A DNA stretch of 64,000 nucleotides, taken from the NCBI RefSeq assembly GCF_900101335.1, contig NZ_FNKA01000001.1, forward strand, positions 620,001 through 684,000. The letters run 5' to 3'. A program made the translations under genes and the position numbers. Shown one piece after another: positions 44,331 through 52,967 of this stretch. This DNA is from Quadrisphaera sp. DSM 44207 (GTDB lineage Bacteria > Actinomycetota > Actinomycetes > Actinomycetales > Quadrisphaeraceae). The notes under the pieces were generated by a model. That model saw only the letters and a list, made by a program, of their open reading frames with translations. It made no database searches and was not told where the DNA came from. Each line of letters begins with the position of its first letter. Positions within the stretch are counted from its first letter, which is position 1.

Positions 44331-44974
44331 GGCTCCTCGACGCTCTGGGCTTCCCAGACCACCTTCAGCGTGGTCGTCTTCCCCTGGATCGTCGCGTCGT
44401 AGCGGTTCTTGGGCAGCGCGTACGTGAAGCGGTAGCTGCGCTTGTCGCCGGCCGCCAGCGGCACCCACGTGCCGTGGCCGCTGGTCCACCCGGTGCCGAT
44501 GCCGCGCAGCTTGCCGCTGTAGACGGCGGGGCCGGCGGCGGTGAACGCGGCGCACGTCGCCGAGGCCGTCCCCTGCTCGACCGCGAAGTCGAGCTCGCCC
44601 GCGAGCGCGGGATCGCCGGTGACCTCGCCGAAGACCCGCACGCCCTGGCTGGCCACGGTGCCGCCGTAGGTGACGGTGACGCAGCCCGCGCCCCGCTTGC
44701 CGGGGACCATGTCGGCGACGGTGAACGCGGCCGCGTCGGCGTCGTCGTCGGTCAGCACCACCTCCCCCGTCGTCCACGCGTTGCCGGGGTTCTCCGTCTG
44801 GTCGAAGAAGGCCGCGTAGGAGGACTCCCACACGAGGAGCCCGCTCACGACGAGCCCCAGGGGGACGGCGACGGCCGCGACGGTGGCGCGGCCGGTGCGC
44901 GGCGAGGGGTTCACGGCGGCTCGCCGCCCCGGACGCCGGGCGCGGCGGCTGCGGACGGGTCGATCGGTGGTCAT
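44327..44974 (-). CDS. TasA/camelysin-like secreted protein
   Basis: A 215-aa protein with a basic N-terminus, one signal-anchor helix (about 30-48) and then SSYAAFFDQTENPGNAWTTGEVVL, the pattern by which SipW-processed TasA/camelysin proteins begin. The rest is predicted beta-rich: CVTVTYGGTVASQGVRVFGEV, FAVEQGTASATC, VYSGKLRGI and YRFTYALPKN. Two Cys may pair. It should be cleaved by the SipW-type enzyme encoded next in the operon, with which it overlaps by 4 nt. GAGGAGG precedes ATG 44974. It may form surface fibres as TasA does, but this is inference. Confidence 0.78.
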   Translation of the reverse strand: MTTDRPVRSRRARRPGRRAAVNPSPRTGRATVAAVAVPLGLVVSGLLVWESSYAAFFDQTENPGNAWTTGEVVLTDDDADAAAFTVADMVPGKRGAGCVTVTYGGTVASQGVRVFGEVTGDPALAGELDFAVEQGTASATCAAFTAAGPAVYSGKLRGIGTGWTSGHGTWVPLAAGDKRSYRFTYALPKNRYDATIQGKTTTLKVVWEAQSVEEP

Positions 44975-45017
44975 GGTGCCTCCTCGGGCGGACGGCATCC
45001 GATCGGCAGGGCGGCGA

Positions 45018-45068
45018 GGGACCTTGAGCGGCACGGGACCCCGAGCGGCGCGGGACCCCGAGCGGCGC
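45018..45068. promoter_or_regulatory. Three 17-bp direct repeats in the divergent TasA-like promoter region
   Basis: Units at 45018-45034, 45035-45051 and 45052-45068, the last two identical (GGGACCCCGAGCGGCGC), the first with three changes. They lie in the 180-nt gap between the two divergent TasA-like genes and so are good candidates for operators of a shared regulator. The rest of that gap holds only the two ribosome-binding sites. Confidence 0.55.
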
Positions 45069-45154
45069 GGCGCCCCGGCGCGCGAGGGCTCCAGATCCCC
45101 CGCCCGCGAGCCGACAGGAGGGAGGAGAGGTGCCGGAGCGGGAGGAGGTGCGGG

Positions 45155-46444
45155 GTGCGGTCGCTGGTGGTGCTCCTGCTGGTCCTCGCGACCGCCCTCG
45201 GGTCCGCCGCGCCCGCTGCCGCCGCCGAGGAGGTGCGCCTGTCCTCCGACGCCGGCGGGCCCCTGTTCCCCACCGGCGCTCCCCTGGCCCCCGGCTCGTC
45301 CTCCCGCTGCGCGGTCCTCGCCTGGACGGCGAACCCGGGCGGCCGCTCCCTGGTCCTCTCGGCGCGGGCCCAGGGGGCCCTGGCCGCTCACCTCGGCGTC
45401 GTGGTCGAGGTGGGCACGGGCGGCTCCTACGCCGAGCCGGGGTGCACGAGCTTCCAGCCCGGCGGCGCTCCGGCCTTCAGCGGCACCCTGGCGCAGCTCG
45501 CGGCCGAGCCGGCGCCGGTGGCGCTGGCGGCCCTGCCGGCGACGCCGGGCCGCCTGACGCTGCGCGTCCTCGTCCGGGTGCCGCGCGACGACACGGCGTC
45601 CGGCCTGAGCGCCACCGGCTCCTTCACCGTCCGCGCGTCCGGGGACCCCCTGCCGGCGCCCGCGCCTGCGCCGACCCCGCGGCCGGAGCCGACCCCAGAA
45701 CCCGGGCCGACCCCAGGACCGGAGCCGACGCCGACGCCGACCCCTGAGCCGACGCCGACCCCTGAGCCGACGCCGACCCCTGAGCCAGCCCCGACGCCGG
45801 AGCCGGCCCCGCCGCCGTCCTCGGGAGGTTCCCCGAGAAGCGCCCTGGGAGGCGCCCCGGCCCCCGCGCCTCCCCGGGTCGTGCTGTCCGCGCCCGCGGC
45901 GCCGGGAGGCGACCCGATCCGGATCCCGCAGGTCCCCCTCGCCGACCCCGGGCGCGCGCCGACGGCGGACCCCGACCCCGCGGGGACCGCGGACGCCGAC
46001 GCCGACGCCGGCGCCGACAGCGAGACCGGCAGCGACGCCCTCGCCGGCACCGACGCCGTCGCCGGCGTCGGCACCGGCGACGGCCCCGGCGGCGACGCGG
46101 TCACCCTGCCCCTGACCAGCGGCGGCGAGGAGGACGAGGGCCTGCTCGACCGGGTCCTCGGCGGCGACGTCGCCGCAGCGGTCCGCGAGGCGCTCGCGGC
46201 GCCCGTCCAGGCGGTGCGGGAGGCGGCCACGGCGGTCGCGAGGGTGGCGGTCGCCTCCGCGGCGCCCGCGGCCCGCGGCGCCTCCTGGGGCCTGAGCACC
46301 CTGCTGCTGCTGGCCCTGTTCCTCGCCGTGCAGCACCGCATCGACGCCCGCGACCCCAAGCTCGCGCTGGCCCCGGTCTCGGCCGACCCCGACCTCCCCT
46401 TCGACGAGCGGTACCCGTCCCCGACCCCAGGAGCCCAGGGATGA
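45155..46444 (+). CDS. TasA-like surface protein with Pro/Thr/Glu repeat stalk and C-terminal membrane helix
   Basis: A 429-aa protein. Signal peptide (1-24, AAPAAAA), a beta-rich domain (about 25-165) with the same landmarks as actinobacterial TasA/camelysin-like proteins (APLAPGSSSRCAVL, LAAHLGVVVEVGTGG, CTSFQPGG, FSGTLAQLA), a stalk of PEPTPTPEPTPTPEP-type repeats (about 168-224), an acidic Asp/Ala/Gly region and a membrane helix (about 375-392) with a short tail. It should stand out from the cell surface. GGAGGAGGTG precedes GTG 45155. Its stop overlaps the diguanylate cyclase start (ATGA). Confidence 0.75.
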   Translation: MRSLVVLLLVLATALGSAAPAAAAEEVRLSSDAGGPLFPTGAPLAPGSSSRCAVLAWTANPGGRSLVLSARAQGALAAHLGVVVEVGTGGSYAEPGCTSFQPGGAPAFSGTLAQLAAEPAPVALAALPATPGRLTLRVLVRVPRDDTASGLSATGSFTVRASGDPLPAPAPAPTPRPEPTPEPGPTPGPEPTPTPTPEPTPTPEPTPTPEPAPTPEPAPPPSSGGSPRSALGGAPAPAPPRVVLSAPAAPGGDPIRIPQVPLADPGRAPTADPDPAGTADADADAGADSETGSDALAGTDAVAGVGTGDGPGGDAVTLPLTSGGEEDEGLLDRVLGGDVAAAVREALAAPVQAVREAATAVARVAVASAAPAARGASWGLSTLLLLALFLAVQHRIDARDPKLALAPVSADPDLPFDERYPSPTPGAQG

Positions 46445-48000
46445 GCGCGCAGCAGGCCGGGGACGTCGGTCTCGTCCCCCTGATGGACCGCATCCGCGGC
46501 CTGGAGGCGTGCCGCCCGGTGCTGGCGGTCGGGGCGCTGGTCGCGCACCTGGTCTCCGGCGCCGCCCGCCCCGAGCTGACCGTCCTCCTCCTCGTCGCCA
46601 GCGGCGCGCACCTGGCCCTGACGCTCCCGACGCTGCTCGCGCCCCGGCTGCGGCGCGCGAGCGCCGTCCGGCTGCACGGCCTCGCCCTGCTCCTGGACGG
46701 CGTGCACCTGGCCGTCGTCGCCTACGGCGTCCACGGCTACGGGCACCCGGTCCTGGCGCTGCTGCTGGTCCACCTGGTCTCGGTGACCCTGCTCGGCTCC
46801 TTCCGCAGCGGCTTGAAGGTGGCCGTGTGGAACAGCCTGCTCATGGCCGTCACCCACCAGCTGCAGCTGGAGGGCGTCGTCCCGGCTCCCGCGGCGACCG
46901 ACGGCCGGACCGTCGTCCTCGCCGTCGCGGGCGTGTGGCTGGTGACCACGACCACGGCGGTGTTCGCGGCGGCGAACGAGCGCGAGCTGCGCCGCCGCAC
47001 CTACGACGCCGCGACCCTCGCCCGGTTCTCCCTGCGCCTGGAGGCCTCCCTGGAGCCCGCAGAGGTCGCCGCGACGCTCGCCGGGGCCGTCACCGAGGAC
47101 TTCGGCCTGGCGCGGGCGGTGGTCCTCGGGCCCGGCCCGGAGGTCCTGGAGCGCCTGGCCGGCGCCGGGGACGCCGTGCGGGCCGAGGAGGACGAGGAGC
47201 CCGGCGCGCCGGGCCGCCGCAGCGCCGTGGAGGACCACATGGTGCGCACCGCGATCGCCGAGCACCGCAGCGTCCGCGTGCCCCGGCTGGACCCCGCCCG
47301 CGACCCCTGGCTGTCCGCGGCGCTGCCCGGTGCGCGCAACCTGCTGCTCGTCCCGCTCTACGCCGACGGCACCGTCGTCGGCGTGCTGGCCGCCGAGCAC
47401 GGCGGCCGGCGCGGGGCGCGGGTGGAGCGCCGGGCGCTGGAGGTGCTCGAGCGCTACGCCTCCCACGCGGCGCTCGCCCTGAGCAGCGCCCGCCTGCTGG
47501 TGCAGGTGAGGCGGCAGGCGGAGACCGACGGCCTGACCGGGGTCGCGAACCGCCGCACGTTCGACCGGACGCTGGCGCAGGAGCTGGCGCGCGGGGCCGC
47601 CGCCGGCCAGCCGGTGACCCTGGTCATGGTCGACATCGACCACTTCAAGCGGCTCAACGACGCGTTCGGCCACCAGACCGGCGACCTGGTGCTGAAGCGG
47701 GTGGCGCACGCGCTGGAGACCGCGGTGCGCCGCAGCGACCTGCTCGCCCGCTACGGCGGGGAGGAGTTCGCCGTCGTGGTGCCGGGTGCCTCCCCGGAGG
47801 AGGTCGTCGAGATCGCCGAGCGCCTGCGCGCCGCCGTCCGGGAGGCCTCCTCCGACCCCGCCGTCACGGCGAGCTTCGGGGTGGCCACCGCGGTGGGCGC
47901 CGCCGCGACGCCCGAGCGGCTGCTCGCCGCGGCCGACCAGGCGCTGTACCGCTCCAAGGAGGGCGGGCGCGACCGCGTCACCGCGGCGCTCCTCGACTGA
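46441..48000 (+). CDS. Membrane diguanylate cyclase with GAF and GGDEF domains
   Basis: A 519-aa protein: about five or six membrane helices (residues 18-175), a GAF-like domain (about 185-350, ending in GVLAAEHGGRRG) and a GGDEF domain (about 355-519). The active site is GGEEF near residue 439, and RRSD five residues before it is a canonical RxxD product-inhibition site, so it should make c-di-GMP with feedback control. DGLTGVANRRTFD and DIDHFKRLNDAFGH are intact. The ATG overlaps the upstream surface-protein stop by 4 nt, tying c-di-GMP synthesis to that protein's message. Confidence 0.92.
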   Translation: MSAQQAGDVGLVPLMDRIRGLEACRPVLAVGALVAHLVSGAARPELTVLLLVASGAHLALTLPTLLAPRLRRASAVRLHGLALLLDGVHLAVVAYGVHGYGHPVLALLLVHLVSVTLLGSFRSGLKVAVWNSLLMAVTHQLQLEGVVPAPAATDGRTVVLAVAGVWLVTTTTAVFAAANERELRRRTYDAATLARFSLRLEASLEPAEVAATLAGAVTEDFGLARAVVLGPGPEVLERLAGAGDAVRAEEDEEPGAPGRRSAVEDHMVRTAIAEHRSVRVPRLDPARDPWLSAALPGARNLLLVPLYADGTVVGVLAAEHGGRRGARVERRALEVLERYASHAALALSSARLLVQVRRQAETDGLTGVANRRTFDRTLAQELARGAAAGQPVTLVMVDIDHFKRLNDAFGHQTGDLVLKRVAHALETAVRRSDLLARYGGEEFAVVVPGASPEEVVEIAERLRAAVREASSDPAVTASFGVATAVGAAATPERLLAAADQALYRSKEGGRDRVTAALLD

Positions 48001-48020
48001 CCCCCGCCCCCACCTCCACC

Positions 48021-48040
48021 GTGATCTTGCACGTCCGGTC
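48021..48040. repeat. Single half-copy of the GTGATCnTGCACGTCC element
   Basis: GTGATCTTGCACGTCCGGTC, identical over 20 nt to the left arm region of the 50.8-kb palindrome, sits 20 nt after the diguanylate cyclase stop. No inverted partner is present. Confidence 0.7.
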
Positions 48041-48111
48041 GGGAGCGGCGCCAGGGCCCGGCTCTCCACCGCCGAGTCGGACGAACGCGGCCTGCGCCGA
48101 CCTGCGAGGGG

Positions 48112-50733
48112 TCAGCGCGCCACGGGGGTCAGCGAGAGCGTCAGCGCGCGCCGTCCGGCGTCGGAGCGGGCCGTCGCGAGCCGCTCGGGGCTCGGGCGCC
48201 CGTACTCGGTGGTCCGCTGGACGGCGGGGCGCCCGATCCCGGCGGCCACGTCCTCCAGCTCGGCGATGGTCTTCAGGGACCCGTTCTCCGAGCCCGCCAT
48301 GCGGGAGATCGTCTCCTCCATCAGCGTGCCGCCGAGGTCGTCGGCGCCGCCGCTGAGCGTCGCCCGCGTGCCGACGACGCCGAGCTTGACCCACGAGGTC
48401 TGCACGTGGTCGATCCGCCCGTGCAGCAGCAGCCGCGCGACCGCGTGCACGGCGCGGTTCTCCTGCACCGAGGCACCGGCGCGGGCGACGCCCGCGAGGT
48501 ACAGCGGCGCGCTCTGGTGCACGAACGGCAGCGGCACGAACTCGGTGAACCCGCCCGTGCGGTCCTGCACGGCCGCGAGGGTGCGCAGGTGCGCCACCCA
48601 GTGCGCGGGGGTGTCGACGTGGCCGTACATCATCGTCGAGCTCGACCGCAGGCCCACCTCGTGCGCGGTCGTGACCACCTCGATCCACGTGGCGGCCGGC
48701 AGCTTGCCCTTCGTGAGCACCCAGCGGACGTCGTCGTCGAGGATCTCCGCCGCGGTGCCGGGGACGGAGTCCAGCCCCGCCGCCTTCGCCTCGGTGAGGA
48801 AGTCGCGGATCGACAGGCCCGTGCGGCTCGCGCCGTTGACGACCTCCATGGGCGAGAAGGCGTGCAGGTGGATGCCGGGCCGGCGCCGCTTGACCTCGCG
48901 CGCGAGGTCGAAGTACGCCGTCCCCGGCAGGTCGGGGTGGATCCCGCCCTGCATGCAGATCTCCGTCGCCCCGGCCGCCCACGCCTCGTCGACGCGGTCC
49001 CCGACCTGCGCCATCGACAGCGTGAACGCGTCGGCGTCGGTGCGGCGCTGGGCGAAGGCGCAGAAGCGGCACCCGGTGTAGCAGACGTTGGTGAAGTTGA
49101 TGTTCCGGTTCACCACGTAGGTGACGTCGTCGCCGACGACGTCGCGCCGCACGGCGTCCGCGAGCGCGCACAGGTCCTCCAGGTCCTGGCCCTGGGCGGA
49201 GAACAGCGCGAGGTACTGCGCGTCGCTCAGCCCGGCCGGGTCCTCGGCCGCCCGGCGCAGGGCGGCCCGCACCTCGGGCTCGCTGCTCCCCGCAGACGTC
49301 GCGGGTGCCGCGCGCACCTGCTCGCGCAGCGCCTCCCAGTCGCCGTAGACGGCGTCGAAGTCGCTGCGCCTGTCCTCCGTGCGCCCGGTGGTGTCCACCT
49401 CCACGTGCAGGTCGACGCGGCCGGACCCGGCGGCGTCGAGGGAGCCCCACGCGGCGTCCGGCTCCTGCCACGGCAGGCCGACCGGACGGCGTCCGGGCAC
49501 CGCGAGCCCGTCGGGGCCGGCGAGGGCCCGCACGTGCGGGCGCACCCGCGGGTCCAGCCACGGCTCCTCGGCGAGCACGTGCTCGGGCTGGGCGGCGAGG
49601 CGCTCGCGCAGCTCGAAGCCCGCCTCGCCCGACCAGCGCGCCAGGTCCTCCAGGTGGGGCCAGGGGCGCTCGGGGTTGACGTGGTCGGGGGTGAGCGGGC
49701 TGACCCCGCCCCAGTCGTCGACGCCCGCGCGCAGCAGCAGTCCCAGCTCCTCGGGGTCCGAGAGGTTCGGCGGCGCCTGCACGCGCACCTTCGGCCCCAG
49801 CAGCAGGCGCGCGACGGCGAGCGCGGCGAGGTACTCCTGCAGCTCCAGGTCGTCCGCGGCCTGCATCGCCGTGCGCGGCTTGGCGCGGAAGTTCTGGACG
49901 ATCACCTCCTGCACGTGCCCGTGCCGGCGGGCGGAGGCGCGGATCGCCAGCAGCGACTCGACGCGGTCGGCGGGGGTCTCCCCGATGCCGAGGAGCACGC
50001 CGGTGGTGAACGGGACGGCGCAGCGCCCGGCGTCCTCGATCACCCGCAGCCGCACGGCCGGGTCCTTGTCCGGGGAGCCGAAGTGGGCGGCGCCGCGCTG
50101 CTCGAACAGCGCCCGCGACGTCGTCTCGAGCATCATCCCCATGGACGCCGCGACGGGCTTGAGGCGCTGCAGCTCCTGCCAGGTCATCACCCCGGGGTTC
50201 AGGTGCGGCAGCAGCCCGGTCTCCTCCAGCACGCGCACGGCCGCGGCGCGCACGTAGCCGAGGGTGGAGTCGTACCCGTGGGCCTCCAGCCACTCCCGGG
50301 CGGCGGGCCAGCGGTCCTCGGGGCGGTCCCCGAGGGTGAACAGGGCCTCCTTGCACTCCAGCGCCGCGCCGGCGCGCGCCAGCTCCACGACCTCGTCCGG
50401 GGAGAGGTAAGGAGCCTCGCCGCGCTCGCGCAGCTGCCCCGGCGTGGTGACGAAGGTGCAGTAGTGGCAGCGGTCGCGGCACAGGCGCGTGAGCGGGATG
50501 AACACCTTGCGCGAGTACGTCACGACGCCCGGGCGCCCGGCGGTGGCCAGGCCGGCGTCGCGCACGCCGCCCGCCGCCGCGAGGAGGCGGGCCAGGTCCT
50601 CCCCCGCGCCCAGGCCGCGCGCGTGCAGCAGGGTCTCGGCCTCAGGAGCGTCCAGCGCGCTGCCGGCCTCGGCGCGCTTGAGGGCCCGTCGGATCGCGGA
50701 GGCGGTGGGCACGAACGGGGAGGAGTCCGGCAT
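48112..50733 (-). CDS. fbiC: FO synthase FbiC (CofG-CofH fusion)
   Basis: An 873-aa radical-SAM enzyme building the deazaflavin chromophore FO of coenzyme F420 from tyrosine and 5-amino-6-ribitylamino-uracil. Two Cx3Cx2C iron-sulfur sites are present: CRDRCHYC near residue 85 (CofG half) and CYTGCRFC near 551 (CofH half). The two halves are joined by a variable linker (about 430-480). TAGAGT (50740-50745, complement) ends 6 nt before ATG 50733. Other fbi genes are not in the window. Confidence 0.96.
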   Translation of the reverse strand: MPDSSPFVPTASAIRRALKRAEAGSALDAPEAETLLHARGLGAGEDLARLLAAAGGVRDAGLATAGRPGVVTYSRKVFIPLTRLCRDRCHYCTFVTTPGQLRERGEAPYLSPDEVVELARAGAALECKEALFTLGDRPEDRWPAAREWLEAHGYDSTLGYVRAAAVRVLEETGLLPHLNPGVMTWQELQRLKPVAASMGMMLETTSRALFEQRGAAHFGSPDKDPAVRLRVIEDAGRCAVPFTTGVLLGIGETPADRVESLLAIRASARRHGHVQEVIVQNFRAKPRTAMQAADDLELQEYLAALAVARLLLGPKVRVQAPPNLSDPEELGLLLRAGVDDWGGVSPLTPDHVNPERPWPHLEDLARWSGEAGFELRERLAAQPEHVLAEEPWLDPRVRPHVRALAGPDGLAVPGRRPVGLPWQEPDAAWGSLDAAGSGRVDLHVEVDTTGRTEDRRSDFDAVYGDWEALREQVRAAPATSAGSSEPEVRAALRRAAEDPAGLSDAQYLALFSAQGQDLEDLCALADAVRRDVVGDDVTYVVNRNINFTNVCYTGCRFCAFAQRRTDADAFTLSMAQVGDRVDEAWAAGATEICMQGGIHPDLPGTAYFDLAREVKRRRPGIHLHAFSPMEVVNGASRTGLSIRDFLTEAKAAGLDSVPGTAAEILDDDVRWVLTKGKLPAATWIEVVTTAHEVGLRSSSTMMYGHVDTPAHWVAHLRTLAAVQDRTGGFTEFVPLPFVHQSAPLYLAGVARAGASVQENRAVHAVARLLLHGRIDHVQTSWVKLGVVGTRATLSGGADDLGGTLMEETISRMAGSENGSLKTIAELEDVAAGIGRPAVQRTTEYGRPSPERLATARSDAGRRALTLSLTPVAR

Positions 50734-50831
50734 CCCTCGACTCTACGGACGGCGCGCGCGGGCGGCGCACCGACCGATCCCGCCGACCGCTCTCGCCGAC
50801 CGCTCCCGCCGCCCACCCCGCCCGTCGCCGT

Positions 50832-50875
50832 GATCTTGCACGTCCGGTCGCGCACCGGACCGGACGTGCAAGATC
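50832..50875 (-). terminator. Palindrome after the adenosine deaminase gene
   Basis: Perfect 18-bp arms, GATCTTGCACGTCCGGTC at 50832-50849 and its complement at 50858-50875, with an 8-nt loop. It starts 16 nt past the add stop codon and lies upstream of fbiC, so it fits an add terminator. Same family as 3.7 and 48.0 kb. Confidence 0.7.
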
Positions 50876-50890
50876 GCCACGGGGATCGGG

Positions 50891-51970
50891 TCAGGACGGG
50901 GGCGCGGCCCAGCCGGGCAGGACGACGTCGCGCTGGAGGTCCTGGCGCACGTCCTCGGGCAGGAACGCGGCGTCGAGGGCGTCGAGGGTGACCTGGCGGA
51001 AGTCCTCCCAGCGCCACCCCGCCTCCTGCGCGAGCAGCACCATCTCGTCCGTGAGCGTCGTGCCGGTCCACAGCCGGTCGTCGCTGGAGAGCGTGATGGT
51101 GAACCCCAGGTCGCGCAGCGCCGTCACCTGGTGCCCGGCGATGCTCGGCGACGTGCCGGTCTGGGTGTTGGAGCGGGGGCAGACCTCCAGCGGCACCTGG
51201 CGGTCGCGCACGAAGGCGGCGACCCGGCCGAGCGCGTTGGTCACGCCGTCCCCGGCCCGCACGTCCTCCAGCACCCGCACGCCGTGCCCGATGCGCTGGG
51301 CCCCGAGCGCCAGGGCGTCGGCCACGGACTCCGGCCCGACGGCCTCCCCGGCGTGGATCGTGAACGGGAGCAGCTCGGCGCGCAGCAGCGCGAAGGCCTC
51401 CGCGTGCCGGGAGGCGGGGAAGCCGATCTCCGGCCCCGCGACGTCGAAGCCGACGACGCCGGCGTCGCGGCGCGACAGCGCCAGGCGCGCGGCCTCGAGG
51501 CTGCGGTCGGCCTGGCGCATGGCGCACACGATCGCGCCGGTGCGGATCGGGGTGCCCGCGGCGGCGGCCTCGGCCTCCCCGGCGCGCAGCCCGGCCAGGA
51601 CGGCGTCGATCACCTGCTCCATGCTCAGGCCGCCCGCGGTGCTCAGCTCCGGCGCGAAGCGGGACTCGGCGTAGACCACGCCGTCGGCGGCCATGTCGAG
51701 GACGAACTCGCGCGCCACGCGCTGCAGGGCGTGCTCGGTCTGCAGCACCGCGCCCGTGTGCGAGAACGGCTCGAGGAAGAGCTCGAGGGAGCCGGAGTCC
51801 GCGGCGGCCTGCACCCACGCGGCGAGCTCGTCGGGATCGGTGCGGGGCAGCTCGTGGCCGGCCTCGTCGGCCAGCTCCACGAGCGTGGCGGCGCGCAGGC
51901 CGCCGTCGAGGTGGTCGTGCAGGACGACCTTCGGGGCCGCCGCCAGCTGCTCGCGCGAGGGAGCGCTCAC
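50891..51970 (-). CDS. add: Adenosine deaminase
   Basis: A 359-aa enzyme converting (deoxy)adenosine to (deoxy)inosine. Zinc ligands and active site are visible: LHDHLDGGLR (HxH), TIHAGE (His and catalytic Glu), RIGHGV (His) and SSDD (Asp pair). It feeds inosine to purine-nucleoside phosphorylase. GTG 51970 overlaps the stop of the small acidic protein by 4 nt, so the two are coupled. A palindromic terminator follows. Confidence 0.95.
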   Translation of the reverse strand: MSAPSREQLAAAPKVVLHDHLDGGLRAATLVELADEAGHELPRTDPDELAAWVQAAADSGSLELFLEPFSHTGAVLQTEHALQRVAREFVLDMAADGVVYAESRFAPELSTAGGLSMEQVIDAVLAGLRAGEAEAAAAGTPIRTGAIVCAMRQADRSLEAARLALSRRDAGVVGFDVAGPEIGFPASRHAEAFALLRAELLPFTIHAGEAVGPESVADALALGAQRIGHGVRVLEDVRAGDGVTNALGRVAAFVRDRQVPLEVCPRSNTQTGTSPSIAGHQVTALRDLGFTITLSSDDRLWTGTTLTDEMVLLAQEAGWRWEDFRQVTLDALDAAFLPEDVRQDLQRDVVLPGWAAPPS

Positions 51971-52245
51971 GCGCGCTCGTCCTCGTCGCCGCCGGCGCCC
52001 GGGTACTCCTCGTCGGCGTCGGGCAGCGCGCGCCCCTGCTCCAGGACGTCGGCCACCTCCGCCTCGTCGGGCAGGGCGTCGTCCCCCCGCGGGGTGGCGG
52101 CACCGCCCTGCTCGAGGACGTCGGCGACCTCCGCCTCGTCGGGCAGGGCGTCGTCGCCGCGGGGGACGGCGGCGCCGTCCTCCTCCGGCGCGACGGGCTG
52201 CTGCTGCTCGACCAGGTCTGCCTCGTCGGCGGTGGGCTCGCTCAC
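51967..52245 (-). CDS. Small acidic protein with a duplicated 24-residue unit
   Basis: I do not recognise this 92-aa protein. It is strongly acidic (Asp/Glu about a third of the residues) and lacks membrane helices or a signal peptide. Two nearly identical 24-residue units built on PRGDDALPDEAEVADVLEQG follow one another (72-bp DNA repeats, 52036-52107 and 52108-52179). TAGGCT ends 7 nt before GTG 52245. It overlaps add by 4 nt. It could be a disordered adaptor; no function is proposed. Confidence 0.65.
   Translation of the reverse strand: MSEPTADEADLVEQQQPVAPEEDGAAVPRGDDALPDEAEVADVLEQGGAATPRGDDALPDEAEVADVLEQGRALPDADEEYPGAGGDEDERA
52036..52179 (-). repeat. 72-bp in-frame tandem duplication
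   Basis: Units 52036-52107 and 52108-52179 differ at only a few positions and code for the two 24-residue units of the small acidic protein. Confidence 0.85.
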
Positions 52246-52252
52246 GCGGGCC

Positions 52253-52258
52253 AGCCTA
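52253..52258 (-). promoter_or_regulatory. -10 hexamer TAGGCT of the small acidic protein-add unit
   Basis: TAGGCT on the complement ends 7 nt before GTG 52245. A divergent TATGCT (52305-52310) 46 nt away serves the lipoprotein gene, with a leader of about 37 nt. Confidence 0.6.
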
Positions 52259-52353
52259 GGGGGCCAGTTGCGCCGAGCAGCCGCGCGGCCGGGGGCCCCC
52301 GACCTATGCTCGCCGCGTCGGACGTCACGGACGGTGCAGAGGAGTTGCGCAGC

Positions 52354-52911
52354 GTGCCAACCAGTGCCGGGTCGCGGCTGCGCCGCGTGCCCCCGGCGGC
52401 GCTGCTGGGGGTGCTCGCCCTCGGTGCCGCCGGCTGCTCGGGCGCCTCGCCCGCCGCGCAGGCGGCCCCCGCCCCCGTGCGGGCGCCCCTCGTCTCCGAC
52501 GCGCCGACCGTGGGCACCCCCGAGCCGGGCGCGGACCACGCCGCCTTCACCATGCCCAGCGGCAACATCACCTGCCTGCTGGAGAAGGGCGCCGGCGCCG
52601 CCGACGCCGTGCGCTGCCAGATCGCCGAGCGGTCGTGGACCCCGCCGCCCCAGCCGGCGGAGTGCACCAGCGGCTGGGGCGACGGCGTGACGGTCACCGA
52701 GGGCCGCGCGGAGGTCACCTGCGCCGGCGACAGCGTCGCCGGCTGGGTCGAGCCGGGCACCGACGGGCCGGTGACCCTGGCCTACGGCTCGGTGATCACC
52801 CTGGGTGATGTCACGTGCGAGAGCCGCGAGGACGGCGTGCGCTGCTCGGACACCACCACGGGCGCCGGCTTCGTCCTCTCCCGCGCCCGCTACGAGCTGT
52901 TCGGCGGCTGA
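52354..52911 (+). CDS. DUF6636-like secreted lipoprotein
   Basis: A 185-aa lipoprotein. Signal peptide with lipobox LGAAGCS (lipid-carrying Cys near residue 28), a Pro/Ala linker and one domain with FTMPSGNITCLLE, CQIAERSWTPPPQPAEC, EVTCAGDS and DVTCESREDGVRC; the paired cysteines suggest disulfides. This pattern is common in actinobacterial exported proteins of unknown function. GTG 52354 is preferred because GAGGAG lies about 10 nt upstream; an earlier ATG at 52306 lies inside the -10 hexamer. Confidence 0.78.
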   Translation: MPTSAGSRLRRVPPAALLGVLALGAAGCSGASPAAQAAPAPVRAPLVSDAPTVGTPEPGADHAAFTMPSGNITCLLEKGAGAADAVRCQIAERSWTPPPQPAECTSGWGDGVTVTEGRAEVTCAGDSVAGWVEPGTDGPVTLAYGSVITLGDVTCESREDGVRCSDTTTGAGFVLSRARYELFGG

Positions 52912-52967
52912 GCCGGCCCGAGGCCGGACGCGGCCCGGGTCGAGCGCGGCCCGAGGTCGAGCGCCGC

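Noticed and set aside
52306-52353. An ATG 16 codons upstream as the lipoprotein start
   Set aside because: It lies within the TATGCT hexamer and would put polar residues before the signal peptide; GTG 52354 has a ribosome-binding site.
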